From: Geodermatophilus amargosae
Lineage (GTDB): Bacteria > Actinomycetota > Actinomycetes > Mycobacteriales > Geodermatophilaceae
Length of the DNA: 64,000 bases
Assembly (NCBI RefSeq): GCF_900116515.1
Contig: NZ_FPBA01000005.1
Span: 186,001-250,000, forward strand
Direction of reading: 5' to 3'
Within the stretch, counting starts at the first letter, position 1, and the number at the start of each line of letters is the position of its first letter. Below the pieces are notes generated by a model that saw nothing but the letters and a program-made list of their open reading frames with translations, was not told the origin of the DNA and searched no databases. This document shows positions 51,089 through 59,494 of the stretch, in pieces. Both the position numbers and the translations under genes were made by a program.

Positions 51089-52114
51089 GGCGACGCGGAC
51101 GGCGCCGCGGTACCCGGCCTGGTCGACGCTGGTCACCGCGACCGGCTGGCCGAAGGTGCGGGCGTGCACCATCTTGCCGTCGCCGATGTAGAGGCCCACG
51201 TGGCTCACCGGTGAGTAGAAGTAGACGATGTCGCCCGGCACGAGGTCCGCACGGGAGACCGGGGTCCCCATCGTCGACTGCGCCTTGCTGGAGTGGGGCA
51301 GCGAGATGCCGGCGGCGGCGTAGGCGTACTGGGTCAGGCCCGAGCAGTCGAACCCGTCGGGCCCCGACGCGCCCCACACGTAGGGGTCGCCGATCTGCCC
51401 CAGCGCCGTCTGGACGGCGGTCGCGGCGGCGGGGCCGGGAGCGGCGGCTGCCGCGACCGCGGCCGACGGCGCCTCGAGCACGGGGCCGGCCAGCGCGGTG
51501 GTGACCCGGACCTGCTCGGCCGCCGTCAGCCGGGCGAACTCGGCCTCGTACTCGTCGGCCTGCGCCTGCACCTGCGCCTGCTGCTCGTGCAGGGCGCCCA
51601 GCGCGGCGGCGGCCTCGGCGGCCGCGGCGTCGGCGTCGGTGCGGGCCTGCTCGGCCTGGGTCTGCGCGACGGACACCTCGGCGAGGACGCCGTCGGTGTG
51701 GTCGGCGATCAGGTCCAGCATGGTCATCTGCGCGACGAGGTCGTCGGCGGACTCGCTGCCCAGGAAGGCGGCCACCCGGGACTGGGTACTGCCGGTGTAG
51801 CCGTTCTGCGCGATGGCGCGGATGGCGGGGGCGTACTGCGCCAGCGTGGCCTCGGCGGCGTCGGCGGCCGCGTCGGCGGCGGCGGCGGCCTGCTGCTGCG
51901 CAGCGACGGCGAGCTCGGCCTGGTGCACCTGCTCGTCGAGGGCGGTGAGCTGCTGGGCGGTCCGCTCGACGAGCTCCGCGGCCTCCTCGGCGGTCGCCGG
52001 CGGGTCCGAGGGCGCCGCGGAGGCGGGGACGGGGGCCAGCAGGACGGCGGTGAGACCGGCCGCCGCCACGACGGCACCCGACCAGCGGCGTCCCGACGTC
52101 CGGTTGCGCAGCAC
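51086..52114 (-). CDS. NlpC/P60 peptidoglycan hydrolase with N-terminal coiled coil
   Basis: 342 residues. A Sec signal peptide ends near PASA|AP (residue 34). Residues 40-205 are a long Ala/Gln/Glu-rich coiled coil, as in RipA-type and other actinobacterial P60 proteins. The C-terminal NlpC/P60 domain has GDPYVWGASGPDGFDCSGLTQYAY with the catalytic cysteine, and SHVGLYIGDGKMVHA with the histidine. It cleaves D-Glu-mDAP stem peptides outside the membrane, probably in cell separation. GTG 52114 has GGGGGAGGG five bases upstream. Repeat element C begins at its stop. Confidence 0.93.
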   Translation of the reverse strand: MLRNRTSGRRWSGAVVAAAGLTAVLLAPVPASAAPSDPPATAEEAAELVERTAQQLTALDEQVHQAELAVAAQQQAAAAADAAADAAEATLAQYAPAIRAIAQNGYTGSTQSRVAAFLGSESADDLVAQMTMLDLIADHTDGVLAEVSVAQTQAEQARTDADAAAAEAAAALGALHEQQAQVQAQADEYEAEFARLTAAEQVRVTTALAGPVLEAPSAAVAAAAAPGPAAATAVQTALGQIGDPYVWGASGPDGFDCSGLTQYAYAAAGISLPHSSKAQSTMGTPVSRADLVPGDIVYFYSPVSHVGLYIGDGKMVHARTFGQPVAVTSVDQAGYRGAVRVA

Positions 52115-52155
52115 GATCGCCCTCCCCCTGCCGCCCGACGGCGACGTCCCTGGAT

Positions 52156-52185
52156 GTCCGTACGGACCGTAGGGAGGTGATCACC
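52156..52185 (-). promoter_or_regulatory. promoter region of NlpC/P60 gene with two palindromes
   Basis: GTCCGTACGGAC (52156-52167) and GGTGATCACC (52176-52185) are perfect palindromes either side of a minus-strand TACGGT (-10 candidate, 52165-52170). They are 40-70 bp upstream of the start. A regulator could bind either. Confidence 0.45.
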
Positions 52186-52213
52186 GAGGAGGATGGGCGG
52201 CGCGCGGACGTCC

Positions 52214-52239
52214 GTGACGCGTGGGATCCCACGCGTCAC
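52214..52239. terminator. perfect 26-bp palindrome
   Basis: GTGACGCGTGGGA followed at once by its exact reverse complement. It lies downstream of the gene ending at 52317 and upstream of the NlpC/P60 promoter, so termination is likely; a loop needs the central bases to open. Confidence 0.5.
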
Positions 52240-52316
52240 GCTCGTCCCGAGCGCCCCAGGCACCCCGTCGCGGGGGTGGTCCTGTCGGTACCGGGATGCG
52301 TCAGCAGCGGGTCGCG

Positions 52317-52784
52317 TCAGTAGCGGCCGCGGCGGTCGGGTGCCAGTGGCACCAGCGCGTCGGCGACCGCGCCGGTGACGAACGAGTAGACGGCCTTGCC
52401 CGCGACGTCGACGACCTGGTCCTGGCGCGACCAGGTCCACGGAGGGGCACCGACGCCGGTCGCGTTCTCCAGGGTCTGGTCGGTGGCCAGCCGGACGGAG
52501 GTGTGCCAGGCCGAGGCCCGCCAGCCGCGCAGGCCGCTGGCGCTCCAGATGCCGCGCAGCGCGCCGACCGTCGCACCGGTACCCCAGTGCATGAGGTGGT
52601 TGCGGAGGAACGGCCGCTCGGATCCCGGTGGACGGCGTCGCGTGACCAGCGCGGTGAGCGTGCGGGCCGGCACGTAGGAGTCCGGGCGGCCGGTCACCTG
52701 CTGCTCGACCTTCTCCGCCAGTGTCATCGCCGCGGTGCCGGCGAGTCCCGCCAGTGCACCGCGCATCGCCGCTCGTCCCAGCAT
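52317..52784 (-). CDS. hypothetical membrane-associated protein
   Basis: 155 residues. RAAMRGALAGLAGTAAMTLAEKVEQQ is a glycine-zipper-like helix also seen in small integral membrane proteins of the YagU/DUF1440 kind; a second hydrophobic segment is HWGTGATVGALRGIW. The C-terminal half is soluble-looking. An upstream GTG would overlap the hairpin at 52799-52836, so ATG 52784 is preferred. Function unknown. Confidence 0.6.
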   Translation of the reverse strand: MLGRAAMRGALAGLAGTAAMTLAEKVEQQVTGRPDSYVPARTLTALVTRRRPPGSERPFLRNHLMHWGTGATVGALRGIWSASGLRGWRASAWHTSVRLATDQTLENATGVGAPPWTWSRQDQVVDVAGKAVYSFVTGAVADALVPLAPDRRGRY

Positions 52785-52798
52785 GAGCGGCCGGGTAC

Positions 52799-52836
52799 CC
52801 CGCGGGGCGGGCACCGAACGGTGCCCGCCCCGCGGG
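52799..52836 (-). terminator. 18-bp hairpin terminator of the Cys-rich gene
   Basis: CGCGGGGCGGGCACCG and CGGTGCCCGCCCCGCG, extended by CC/GG, with a tiny central AA. It lies 26 bp past the stop at 52862 on the minus strand. Confidence 0.8.
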
Positions 52837-52861
52837 ATGTGTCGCCCTGCGCCGAGGACCC

Positions 52862-53164
52862 TCAGCCGGCGAGCGGCTCCTGGGCGTCGAGGCCGGCCAT
52901 GCTCTCCAGGTCACGCACCACCGAGGACAGCTCGTCGGCGGTCCACGGCTCGCAGCAGTCGCAACCGTCCTCGTGGAAGCAGCGCAGGCCGAGGGTGCCG
53001 CCGGACTGGTCCTCGTCGATGGCGAGGTGCCCGTTCATCGGCGAGCGGTGACAGGGGCAGGAGGAGGCGCACAGCCCGATGCCCCACCCGGAGACGACGA
53101 CCGTCCGTCCGTCGTCCCAGATCTGGCCCACCTGGAAGACGGCGGGCTTCTGCGTGCGGGTCAT
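52862..53164 (-). CDS. small cysteine/histidine-rich hypothetical protein
   Basis: 100 residues from ATG 53164, preceded by GGGGAG. There are two clusters of possible metal ligands: C32, C36, C38, H39, H46 and C62, H64, C68, C70, C71. The first half is a strand-rich domain (FQVGQIWDDGRTVVVSGWGIG) and the C-terminus an acidic helix. The arrangement suggests a zinc-ribbon or Fe-S fold, but does not match a family I know. There is no signal peptide. A -10-like TACTTT is about 55 bp upstream. Confidence 0.7.
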   Translation of the reverse strand: MTRTQKPAVFQVGQIWDDGRTVVVSGWGIGLCASSCPCHRSPMNGHLAIDEDQSGGTLGLRCFHEDGCDCCEPWTADELSSVVRDLESMAGLDAQEPLAG

Positions 53165-53217
53165 GGCCTGCTCCCCTCGACGCCCCCGTCCGCGGGGGTC
53201 TGCTGCGGTTGGCCGGA

Positions 53218-53223
53218 AAAGTA
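53218..53223 (-). promoter_or_regulatory. candidate -10 box of Cys-rich gene
   Basis: TACTTT on the minus strand, 54 bp before the ATG, in the least GC-rich part of the 276-bp divergent gap. A short CCCCCG/CGGGGG hairpin lies in the leader between them. Nothing else is recognised in the gap apart from TACTCT at 53402, which may serve the plus-strand lipoprotein gene. Confidence 0.4.
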
Positions 53224-53440
53224 GTCCGAGAACCGTGTTCGAGTGGAGATGCCGTGCGGTACGGATGCGCGTTTCAGATCTGGAGTCACAGGCGCCCCAC
53301 GCGTGACCCTGCGCCGGGTGGCGACCGCACGGCTCGAGCGCGGTCATAACGGAACGGCAGCACTCGGGCACACGCCGCACGACCGAGGGCCCGCGGTGCC
53401 CTACTCTCTCGCCGGATCAACCGGGCTGACGGGGGCACAC

Positions 53441-54109
53441 GTGACTGGACGGATCGGGTTCATCCGCACGCTGGGCGCGGCGCTGGCGGCGACAGGCGTG
53501 GCGGCGACGGGCGCCTGCGGCGGAGGGACGTCCTCCTTCGCGGCGGACACGAGCAGTCCAGCGCCGACCACCACCGAGGAGCCTGCGGCGAGCACCACGG
53601 CGGCGACCACGACCGCGTCCACCACGACGCCGTCCACCGCGTCGACCACCGGCGCCACCAGCACGACGGGAGGTCCTCTGGGTACCGACGACGCCGGCCG
53701 CCGCCTCACCCTGCGCGACTTCTTCTCCCCGGCCTCCTCCTGGGAGGAGCAGCGCTACGACGTCGCGGGCCAGCAGGACGTCCAGGGCATCGCGAACGAG
53801 GTGTCCACCTGCTATGGCGCCAATGCCGAGGACGGGCTGGAACTGCGCCTCGGCAACAACTTCGACACCCTCGAGTTCTCCGTCGCGCAGGCCGACGACT
53901 CGCGCAGCTCCGACCAGGAGCTCACCGTGCAGGTCCTCGCCAACAACGAGCAGGTCGAGGTCCGGAACGTGCCGTTCAACCAGGTGCAGGACTTCAGCAT
54001 CCCGGTCACCGGCGTCAACGCGCTCAAGATCCAGCTGGCCCTCGACGACCGCGACCCCGACTGCAGCGGCGCGGTCACCGCAGTCCTCACCGACGCCGAG
54101 GTGAGCTGA
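53441..54109 (+). CDS. lipoprotein with NPCBM-like C-terminal domain
   Basis: 222 residues. The N-terminus MTGRIGFIRTLGAALAATGVAATGAC is a lipoprotein signal, with the lipidated cysteine at 26. A Thr/Ser/Ala linker of about 50 residues follows. The remainder, from LTLRDFFSPASSWEEQRYDVAGQQDVQGIA to the end, resembles NPCBM/NEW-type beta-sandwich domains, which bind carbohydrate or cell wall. GTG 53441 has GGGGG upstream. The gene converges on the Ser/Thr kinase gene 44 bp away, and similar domains occur beside kinases in actinobacteria. Ligand unknown. Confidence 0.75.
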   Translation: MTGRIGFIRTLGAALAATGVAATGACGGGTSSFAADTSSPAPTTTEEPAASTTAATTTASTTTPSTASTTGATSTTGGPLGTDDAGRRLTLRDFFSPASSWEEQRYDVAGQQDVQGIANEVSTCYGANAEDGLELRLGNNFDTLEFSVAQADDSRSSDQELTVQVLANNEQVEVRNVPFNQVQDFSIPVTGVNALKIQLALDDRDPDCSGAVTAVLTDAEVS

Positions 54110-54152
54110 CCTGGTGCTCTGACCGCGGCCGAGCTGCCCCGGCGGTCGCCCG

Positions 54153-55883
54153 TCAGCCCGCCGCCTCGATCGGCAGCGCGTCGGCGCCGAGCCCCCGCAG
54201 CGACCCGACCAGCACGTTCTCTCCTCGCACCTCCACGACGCAGCCGGTGTCCTCCGGGAGGAACCGCAGTTCCGCGTCGACCTGGTCGAAGGGACGGCCG
54301 AGGTAGGCGCCTGCGCGGGCGCGGCAGTCGAGGGTCTCCCCCGCGGCGGCCTCGGCGACCACCTCGGTCGTGTGGGGGGCGCCGCAGGACACCTCACGGC
54401 CGGCCCGGTCACCGCAGCGCCGCCAGGCGTCGTCCGTGCTCCCGAGGAGCACGTCCCGCGCCGGGCCGGGAGAGGCGTCCGCCGGCACGTCGACGACGCA
54501 GACCGGCGCCCCGCCGACCGTCCGTGTCACCGGTGCCACCGAGCTGCGGAGCACGTCCTCACCGGCCACCCCGCCCAGGTGGGCGAGCAGCACCTCGGCG
54601 TCGCAGGTGCCGTCGGTGGCGATGACCTCCGCCGCGTGCGCGACGTCGCACGAGGTCGCCGCTCCGCCGGCGTCCAGGCACGTCCCGACCGCAGGTGCCG
54701 GAGGTGGAGCCGCGGGCCCACCTCCCGCCGTCTCCCCGCTCGCGCCGTCGCCTCCTCCGGCGGAGGTGCCGACGGACGCCGTCGGCGATGCGCCGGTACC
54801 GGTCCCGGACGCTCCGTCGGAGCCGGACCACACGACCCAGCCGATGCCCCCGGCGGCGGCCAGTACCAGCGCGAGGGCGGCGAGCACCGCCGCCCTCCGG
54901 CGACGCCGGGGGCGCTCCCGCCCAGCTTCGGCGGCGAACTCCCGCCCGCGCACCCCGGACGGGAGCGCCCGGGCGGGCTCGGGCGAGGTACCGGCAGCAG
55001 GATCCGGCGGCGGAGGCGCGGGGGTCGTCCCGACGATGGTCTCGGGCGCCCGCTGCAGGGCCGCCCGAGCGGCGGCGGCGAGCGCCCCCGCCGTCGCGAA
55101 GCGCGCGCCGGGGTCCTTGGCCATGGCGCGCACGCACACCTCGGCCAGAGCCGGCGGCAGGCCGGGACGGAGACCACGCGGGTCGGGCACCGGGCCGTGC
55201 AGTGCGGCGTAGGTCAGGACGAGCGGATCGGCCGCGTCGAACGCTCGGCGGCCCGTCAGCAGCTCGAACAGGACCGCGCCCAGCGCGTACACGTCCACCC
55301 GCCGGTCCACCGGCACACCCGACAGTTGCTCCGGCGCGGCGTAGGCGTAGGTGAGCACCGCCTCCCCGGTCCGCGTCAGACCGGCGGCGGCGAGGTCGCG
55401 GGCGATGCCGAAGTCGGTGACGACGGCCCGCTCCGACGGCGTCCCCTCGTCCCGGAGGAGGACGTTCGCCGGCTTGACGTCCCGGTGCACCAGACCCTGG
55501 TCGTGCGCGTGGTCGAGGCCGGCCGCGACCCCTTCCACGACGGCGACCGCCCGCTCGGGGCGGAGTGGCCCCTGCGCGGCGAGGACGGCGTCGAGGTCTG
55601 GTCCTGGCACGAGGTCCATGACCATGAAGACGACGCCCTGGTCCTCACCGCGGTCGCGCACCCCGGCGACGTTCGGGTGGTCGAGCCGGCTGAGGAGCTC
55701 CGCCTCGCGCGCGAAGCGGGCACGGAACTCGGGGCTGGCTGCGTACGCGGGACCGAGCACCTTGAGCGCGACGTCCTTCGGCAGGTTCGGGTGGCGGGCG
55801 AGGTACACCGACCCCATGCCGCCGGCGCCGAGTCGGCGCACGACCTCGTAGCCGCCGATGCGTGCGCCCACCGGTAGATCCAC
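54153..55883 (-). CDS. membrane Ser/Thr protein kinase with extracellular septum-formation-like domain
   Basis: 576 residues. The Hanks-type kinase has GAGGMGSV (19-26), VALK41, HRDVKPAN (catalytic D135), DFG (157-159) and AAPEQL. After an Ala/Pro linker and an RRRRR patch comes one membrane helix near 310-330, then a Gly/Ala/Ser spacer. The outer domain has two copies of a C...C-x2-H-x2-EV unit (TSCDVAHAAEVIA, VSCGAPHTTEVVA), the Septum_form type. It is a PknB-like sensor that could read an outside signal and phosphorylate cytoplasmic proteins. GTG 55883 has GGGGGTG upstream; a TACCCT -10 candidate lies at 55924-55929. Confidence 0.9.
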   Translation of the reverse strand: MDLPVGARIGGYEVVRRLGAGGMGSVYLARHPNLPKDVALKVLGPAYAASPEFRARFAREAELLSRLDHPNVAGVRDRGEDQGVVFMVMDLVPGPDLDAVLAAQGPLRPERAVAVVEGVAAGLDHAHDQGLVHRDVKPANVLLRDEGTPSERAVVTDFGIARDLAAAGLTRTGEAVLTYAYAAPEQLSGVPVDRRVDVYALGAVLFELLTGRRAFDAADPLVLTYAALHGPVPDPRGLRPGLPPALAEVCVRAMAKDPGARFATAGALAAAARAALQRAPETIVGTTPAPPPPDPAAGTSPEPARALPSGVRGREFAAEAGRERPRRRRRAAVLAALALVLAAAGGIGWVVWSGSDGASGTGTGASPTASVGTSAGGGDGASGETAGGGPAAPPPAPAVGTCLDAGGAATSCDVAHAAEVIATDGTCDAEVLLAHLGGVAGEDVLRSSVAPVTRTVGGAPVCVVDVPADASPGPARDVLLGSTDDAWRRCGDRAGREVSCGAPHTTEVVAEAAAGETLDCRARAGAYLGRPFDQVDAELRFLPEDTGCVVEVRGENVLVGSLRGLGADALPIEAAG

Positions 55884-56035
55884 GACACCCCCGCCGTCCC
55901 CCGGCCTCTGCGGGCCGCCCGGAAGGGTAGCGACCGGAGGACCGCCACGGGTGCGGCTCGACGACGCGGACCCCGGACCAGGACGCGGCCGACCCCAGGG
56001 ACGGTCACCGGCCAGGAGTGCGGGGTGACCGGCAC

Positions 56036-56105
56036 GCTCCTGCGGTGTCGCGCGTGGTCCTGCGGCGCTGCAGGACCGCAGGAGCGAGCGGGACACCGCA
56101 GGAGC
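56036..56105 (-). terminator. nested hairpins with alternative pairings
   Basis: An outer 14-bp stem GCTCCTGCGGTGTC / GACACCGCAGGAGC encloses GGTCCTGC-ggcgct-GCAGGACC. The unit CCTGCGG(T) recurs four times, so the 5' arm can also pair with ACCGCAGGAGCG at 56075-56086. It lies 31 bp past the tldE stop and is likely its terminator. Confidence 0.6.
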
Positions 56106-56135
56106 ACCGTCGCTACCAGGGCCTGCCCGCGCCCG

Positions 56136-57524
56136 TCAGCTGGCCGGGGACACCGAGCTCATGTTGAAGTCCGGCACGCGCACCGGGGGCATGGCGGCGC
56201 GGGTGAACCAGTCGTTCCACTCGCGCGGCAGCGTCCGCTCGGTGCGCCCGACCTCGTTGATGCGGCCGAGCAAGTCCACCGGCGACTCGTTCCACCGGAA
56301 GTTGTTCACCGCGCCGGTCACCTCGCCGCCCTCGACGAGGAAGACGCCGTCGCGGGTCAGGCCGGTCAGTAGCAGGGTCTGCGGGTCGACCTCGCGGATG
56401 TACCAGAGCGTGGTCAGCAGCAGCCCGCGCTCGGTGGCGGCCACCATCTCGTCCTGCGTGGCGGTCGCCGTCGGCTCCTCGAGCAACAGGTTGTCGACGG
56501 CGGCCACCGCGGGCGCCGTGGTCTTGAGGGCCCAGGCGCGCGGCCGGATCAGGTTGGTGAGCACCCCGCCGGAGATCCAGTCGACGGCGGGCGTGGCCAT
56601 GCCGTTGTCGAACACGCTGGCCGAGCCCGACGAGCTGCCCACCACCTGGAACGGCGCGGTCTCCAGCCCCGGTGCGGCGGGGTCGCTGCGCAGCGTCAGC
56701 GGCAGCTCGGACAGCCGGTCGCCGATGCGGTTGCCGCCACCCTTGCGCGCGTAGACGTTGCGGCCCTCGTCGGCGTCGCGGGCCTCCATCGTCCAGTACG
56801 CGTAGATCATCAGGTCGCTCACCGCCGACGGTGGCAACAGCGTCTCGTAGCGGCCGGCCGGCAGGTCGACGCGCCGCTGCGACCAGCCGAGCTTGCGCTC
56901 GACGTCGGCGGCGAGGTCGGCCACCGACACGTCGCGGAAGTCGCGGGTCCCGACGCCGGCCCACACCGACCGCGAGTAGTCGGTGCTCTTGCCGTTGAGC
57001 TCCACGCGGCCGGCGGGCTGGTCGGTGCGCAGCCGCAGGCCGGTCGAGGTGCCCAGGTACGTCGTCGTCAGGGAGTGCTCGGCGTAGCCGAACAGCAGGT
57101 CGCCCCGGTCGCGGGCGGCGCCGAAGGCCGCACCGAGGGCCGGCGCGAAGTCGGCGAACACCTCGATGGAGGTCTCGGCGGGGTCCGCGTCCCAGTCCCC
57201 CGCGCCCGGCGGCGCCTCCGACACCAGCGGCACGGCGTCCTCGGCCGGTCCGGCGTCACGGGCGGCCTGCTCGCTGGCCGCGACGAGCGCGGCGACGTCG
57301 GGCGTGCCGGTCCGCGCGACCGTCCCTGTGGCCATGCCCGACCCGCCGTCGACGAACGAGACGACGACGACCTGACGCGAGCGCATCGCCCCGTTCGTGG
57401 TCAGGCTGTTCGACGCCCACCGCAGGTTGGCCTCGGTGCTCTCGACGACGTAGACGACGCACCCGTCGGCGGCCGAGGCCGCCAGCGCCTTCTCCACGAG
57501 CTGCTGCGCGCTGTGGTGGGTCAT
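56136..57524 (-). CDS. tldE: TldE/PmbA-type metalloprotease subunit
   Basis: 462 residues. The N-terminal domain begins LVEKALAASAADGCVVYVVESTEANLRWASNSLTTNG, and the C-terminal barrel has GGNRIGDRL, GVLTNLIRPRAWALKTT and VTGAVNNFRWNESP. It lacks the HExxxH motif, as expected of TldE, which forms the heterodimer with TldD that degrades or trims peptides; in E. coli they mature microcin B17 and degrade CcdA. Actinobacterial substrates are not known. ATG 57524 with GGAGGG overlaps the tldD stop as ATGA. Nested hairpins follow the stop. Confidence 0.9.
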   Translation of the reverse strand: MTHHSAQQLVEKALAASAADGCVVYVVESTEANLRWASNSLTTNGAMRSRQVVVVSFVDGGSGMATGTVARTGTPDVAALVAASEQAARDAGPAEDAVPLVSEAPPGAGDWDADPAETSIEVFADFAPALGAAFGAARDRGDLLFGYAEHSLTTTYLGTSTGLRLRTDQPAGRVELNGKSTDYSRSVWAGVGTRDFRDVSVADLAADVERKLGWSQRRVDLPAGRYETLLPPSAVSDLMIYAYWTMEARDADEGRNVYARKGGGNRIGDRLSELPLTLRSDPAAPGLETAPFQVVGSSSGSASVFDNGMATPAVDWISGGVLTNLIRPRAWALKTTAPAVAAVDNLLLEEPTATATQDEMVAATERGLLLTTLWYIREVDPQTLLLTGLTRDGVFLVEGGEVTGAVNNFRWNESPVDLLGRINEVGRTERTLPREWNDWFTRAAMPPVRVPDFNMSSVSPAS

Positions 57525-59032
57525 CGCCCGCCCTCCTGCACCGTGTTGAGGATGGTGACGCCCTCGAAGAGCGCCGCCGGGCAGCCGTGGCTCACCGGCG
57601 CGACCTGCCCGGGCTGGGCCTTGCCGCAGTTGAACGCCCCGCCGAGGCGGTGGGTCGAGGGCCCGCCGACGGCGCGCATCGAGCCCCAGAAGTCCGTCGT
57701 CGTGGCCTGGTAGGCGACGTCGCGCAGCTGACCGGCCAGCTTCCCGCCCTCGATCCGGTGGAAGCGCTGGCCGGTGAACTGGAAGTTGTAGCGCTGCATG
57801 TCGATCGACCAGCTCTTGTCGCCGACGACGTAGATGCCGCGCTCCACCCCGCCGATCAGCCCGTCGAGGTCGGGGCCGTCCGGTGCCGGCTGCAGCGACA
57901 CGTTGGCCATGCGCTGCACCGGCACGTGCCGTGGGGAGTCGGCGAACGCGCAGCCGTTGGACCGGGCCATCCCGCCGAGGCGCGCGGTGTTGCGGTCGAC
58001 CTGGTAGCCCACCAGCACGCCGTCGCGGACGATGTCCCACTGCTGGGCCTCGACGCCCTCGTCGTCCCAGCCGATGGTCGACAGGCCGTGCTCGACCGTG
58101 CGGTCACCGGTGACGTGCATGAGCTCCGAGCCGTACCGCAGGCTCCCGAGGCCGTCGACCGTGGCGAACGACGTGCCGGCGTAGGCGGCCTCGTAGCCCA
58201 GCGCCCGGTCCAGCTCGGTGGCGTGCCCGACCGACTCGTGGATGGTCAGCCACAGGTTGGACGGGTCGACGACCAGGTCGTACCGGCCCGGCTCGACCGA
58301 CGGCGCCTTCGTCTTCTCCCGCAGCAGCTCGGGGACCTGCGCCAGCTCGCCGTCCCAGTCGTACCGCCCGTCGGTGAGGTACTCCCAGCCGCGGCCCACC
58401 GGCGGCGCGAGCGTCCGCATGCTCTCGAAGGCACCCGTCGACCGGTCGACGGTGAGCGCGGTGAACTCCGGGGAGATGCGCACCCGCTGCTGGCGGGTCC
58501 GGGTGCCGGCGGTGTCGGCGTAGTACTTCTGCTCCTTGACGTGCATGCAGCCCGACTGCACGTGCTCCACGCCGTCGGCGGCCATCAGGCGCTCGGACAG
58601 CTCGGTGAGCAGCGTCGTCTTGTCCGCGTCGGGCACGTCGAACGGGTCGACCTCGTAGGCCGACACCCAGCTGCCCTCGTGCGGCGCCTCGGGCGCGAGC
58701 TCGACCCGGTCGCTGGCGACCGCCGCCGACACCTTCGCGACGGCGACCGCCTGCTCGGCCAGCCGCACCGCCTCGGCCGCGGTGAGGACGACGCCGGCGG
58801 CGAACCCCCAGGTGCCCTCGTGCACCACGCGGACGGCCAGGCCGAGGTCCTCGCCGTCGGCCAGCGCCTCGAGCCGGGCGTCGCGCAGGCTGATCGACTG
58901 GGTGCGGATGCGCTCCACCCGGAGGTCGGCGTGCTCGCAGCCGAGGTCGACCGCGCGGGTCAGCGCCGCCTCGGTGAGCGCGGACAGGGGCAGGGCGAGG
59001 AAGGACTCGTCGACGTCCCGGGGCTGCACCAT
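57521..59032 (-). CDS. tldD: TldD-type metalloprotease
   Basis: 503 residues. The zinc motif HESVGH (265-270) is in WLTIHESVGHATELDRALG, and the later cysteine-bearing NCGKAQPGQVAPVSHGCP is typical of TldD. TldD is the catalytic subunit of the TldD/TldE protease. The N-terminal RNA-binding-like fold occupies the first 200 residues. ATG 59032 has an AGGGGCG sequence very close upstream; the GTG one codon later is an alternative. The next gene, tldE, overlaps it, so the two are translated together. Confidence 0.93.
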   Translation of the reverse strand: MVQPRDVDESFLALPLSALTEAALTRAVDLGCEHADLRVERIRTQSISLRDARLEALADGEDLGLAVRVVHEGTWGFAAGVVLTAAEAVRLAEQAVAVAKVSAAVASDRVELAPEAPHEGSWVSAYEVDPFDVPDADKTTLLTELSERLMAADGVEHVQSGCMHVKEQKYYADTAGTRTRQQRVRISPEFTALTVDRSTGAFESMRTLAPPVGRGWEYLTDGRYDWDGELAQVPELLREKTKAPSVEPGRYDLVVDPSNLWLTIHESVGHATELDRALGYEAAYAGTSFATVDGLGSLRYGSELMHVTGDRTVEHGLSTIGWDDEGVEAQQWDIVRDGVLVGYQVDRNTARLGGMARSNGCAFADSPRHVPVQRMANVSLQPAPDGPDLDGLIGGVERGIYVVGDKSWSIDMQRYNFQFTGQRFHRIEGGKLAGQLRDVAYQATTTDFWGSMRAVGGPSTHRLGGAFNCGKAQPGQVAPVSHGCPAALFEGVTILNTVQEGGR

Positions 59033-59079
59033 CGCCCCTGTCTACCAGTCCCCCTCCCCGCGCCTGCCACGATCCGCGC

Positions 59080-59490
59080 GTGCCCCTGACCTCCGTGCGC
59101 GCGTCCCGCCGCGACCTCGCCGCCGCTCTCGCCGTCGTCGTGGTGGTCCTCGCGGTGTCGGCCGGGATCGCCGCCCTGGCGCTCGCCCTCGCGCGGGGCG
59201 TGGTCCCCCTGGGCGGCAGCTCGTATCAGACCGAGTTCATCAGCCCCTGGTGGTGGCTGGCCTTCCTCCTCGTGCCGGTGCCCGCCGTCGTCGCACGGAC
59301 CCGCGCGGCGACGGCGGCCGCCGCGACCGCGGCGCTGGTCGTGCCGCAGTTCGCCGCGGCCGCCGTCGTGGTCGGGCGCTACCGGTCCTCGGGGTGGGGC
59401 GACGGCCTCGAGGTGTTCGCCTACGCCCACCCGCTGCTGCTGACCCTGGTCACCGGCACCGTGGTCGCCCTCGTGCGCCGGCGGGCCTGA
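59080..59490 (+). CDS. small hypothetical membrane protein
   Basis: 136 residues from GTG 59080. Four hydrophobic segments (AAALAVVVVVLAVSAGIAALALA, WWWLAFLLVPVPAVVA, AATAAAATAALVVPQFAAAAVVV, HPLLLTLVTGTVVALV) suggest an integral membrane protein. No family is recognised. It is divergent from tldD and ends 4 bp before the convergent zinc-finger gene. Confidence 0.6.
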   Translation: MPLTSVRASRRDLAAALAVVVVVLAVSAGIAALALALARGVVPLGGSSYQTEFISPWWWLAFLLVPVPAVVARTRAATAAAATAALVVPQFAAAAVVVGRYRSSGWGDGLEVFAYAHPLLLTLVTGTVVALVRRRA

Positions 59491-59494
59491 CCGC

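Noticed and set aside
52115-52316. Cyclic-di-AMP (ydaO) riboswitch before the NlpC/P60 gene
   Set aside because: Such switches often precede wall hydrolases in actinobacteria, but the conserved core was not found. Only palindromes and a -10-like box are present.
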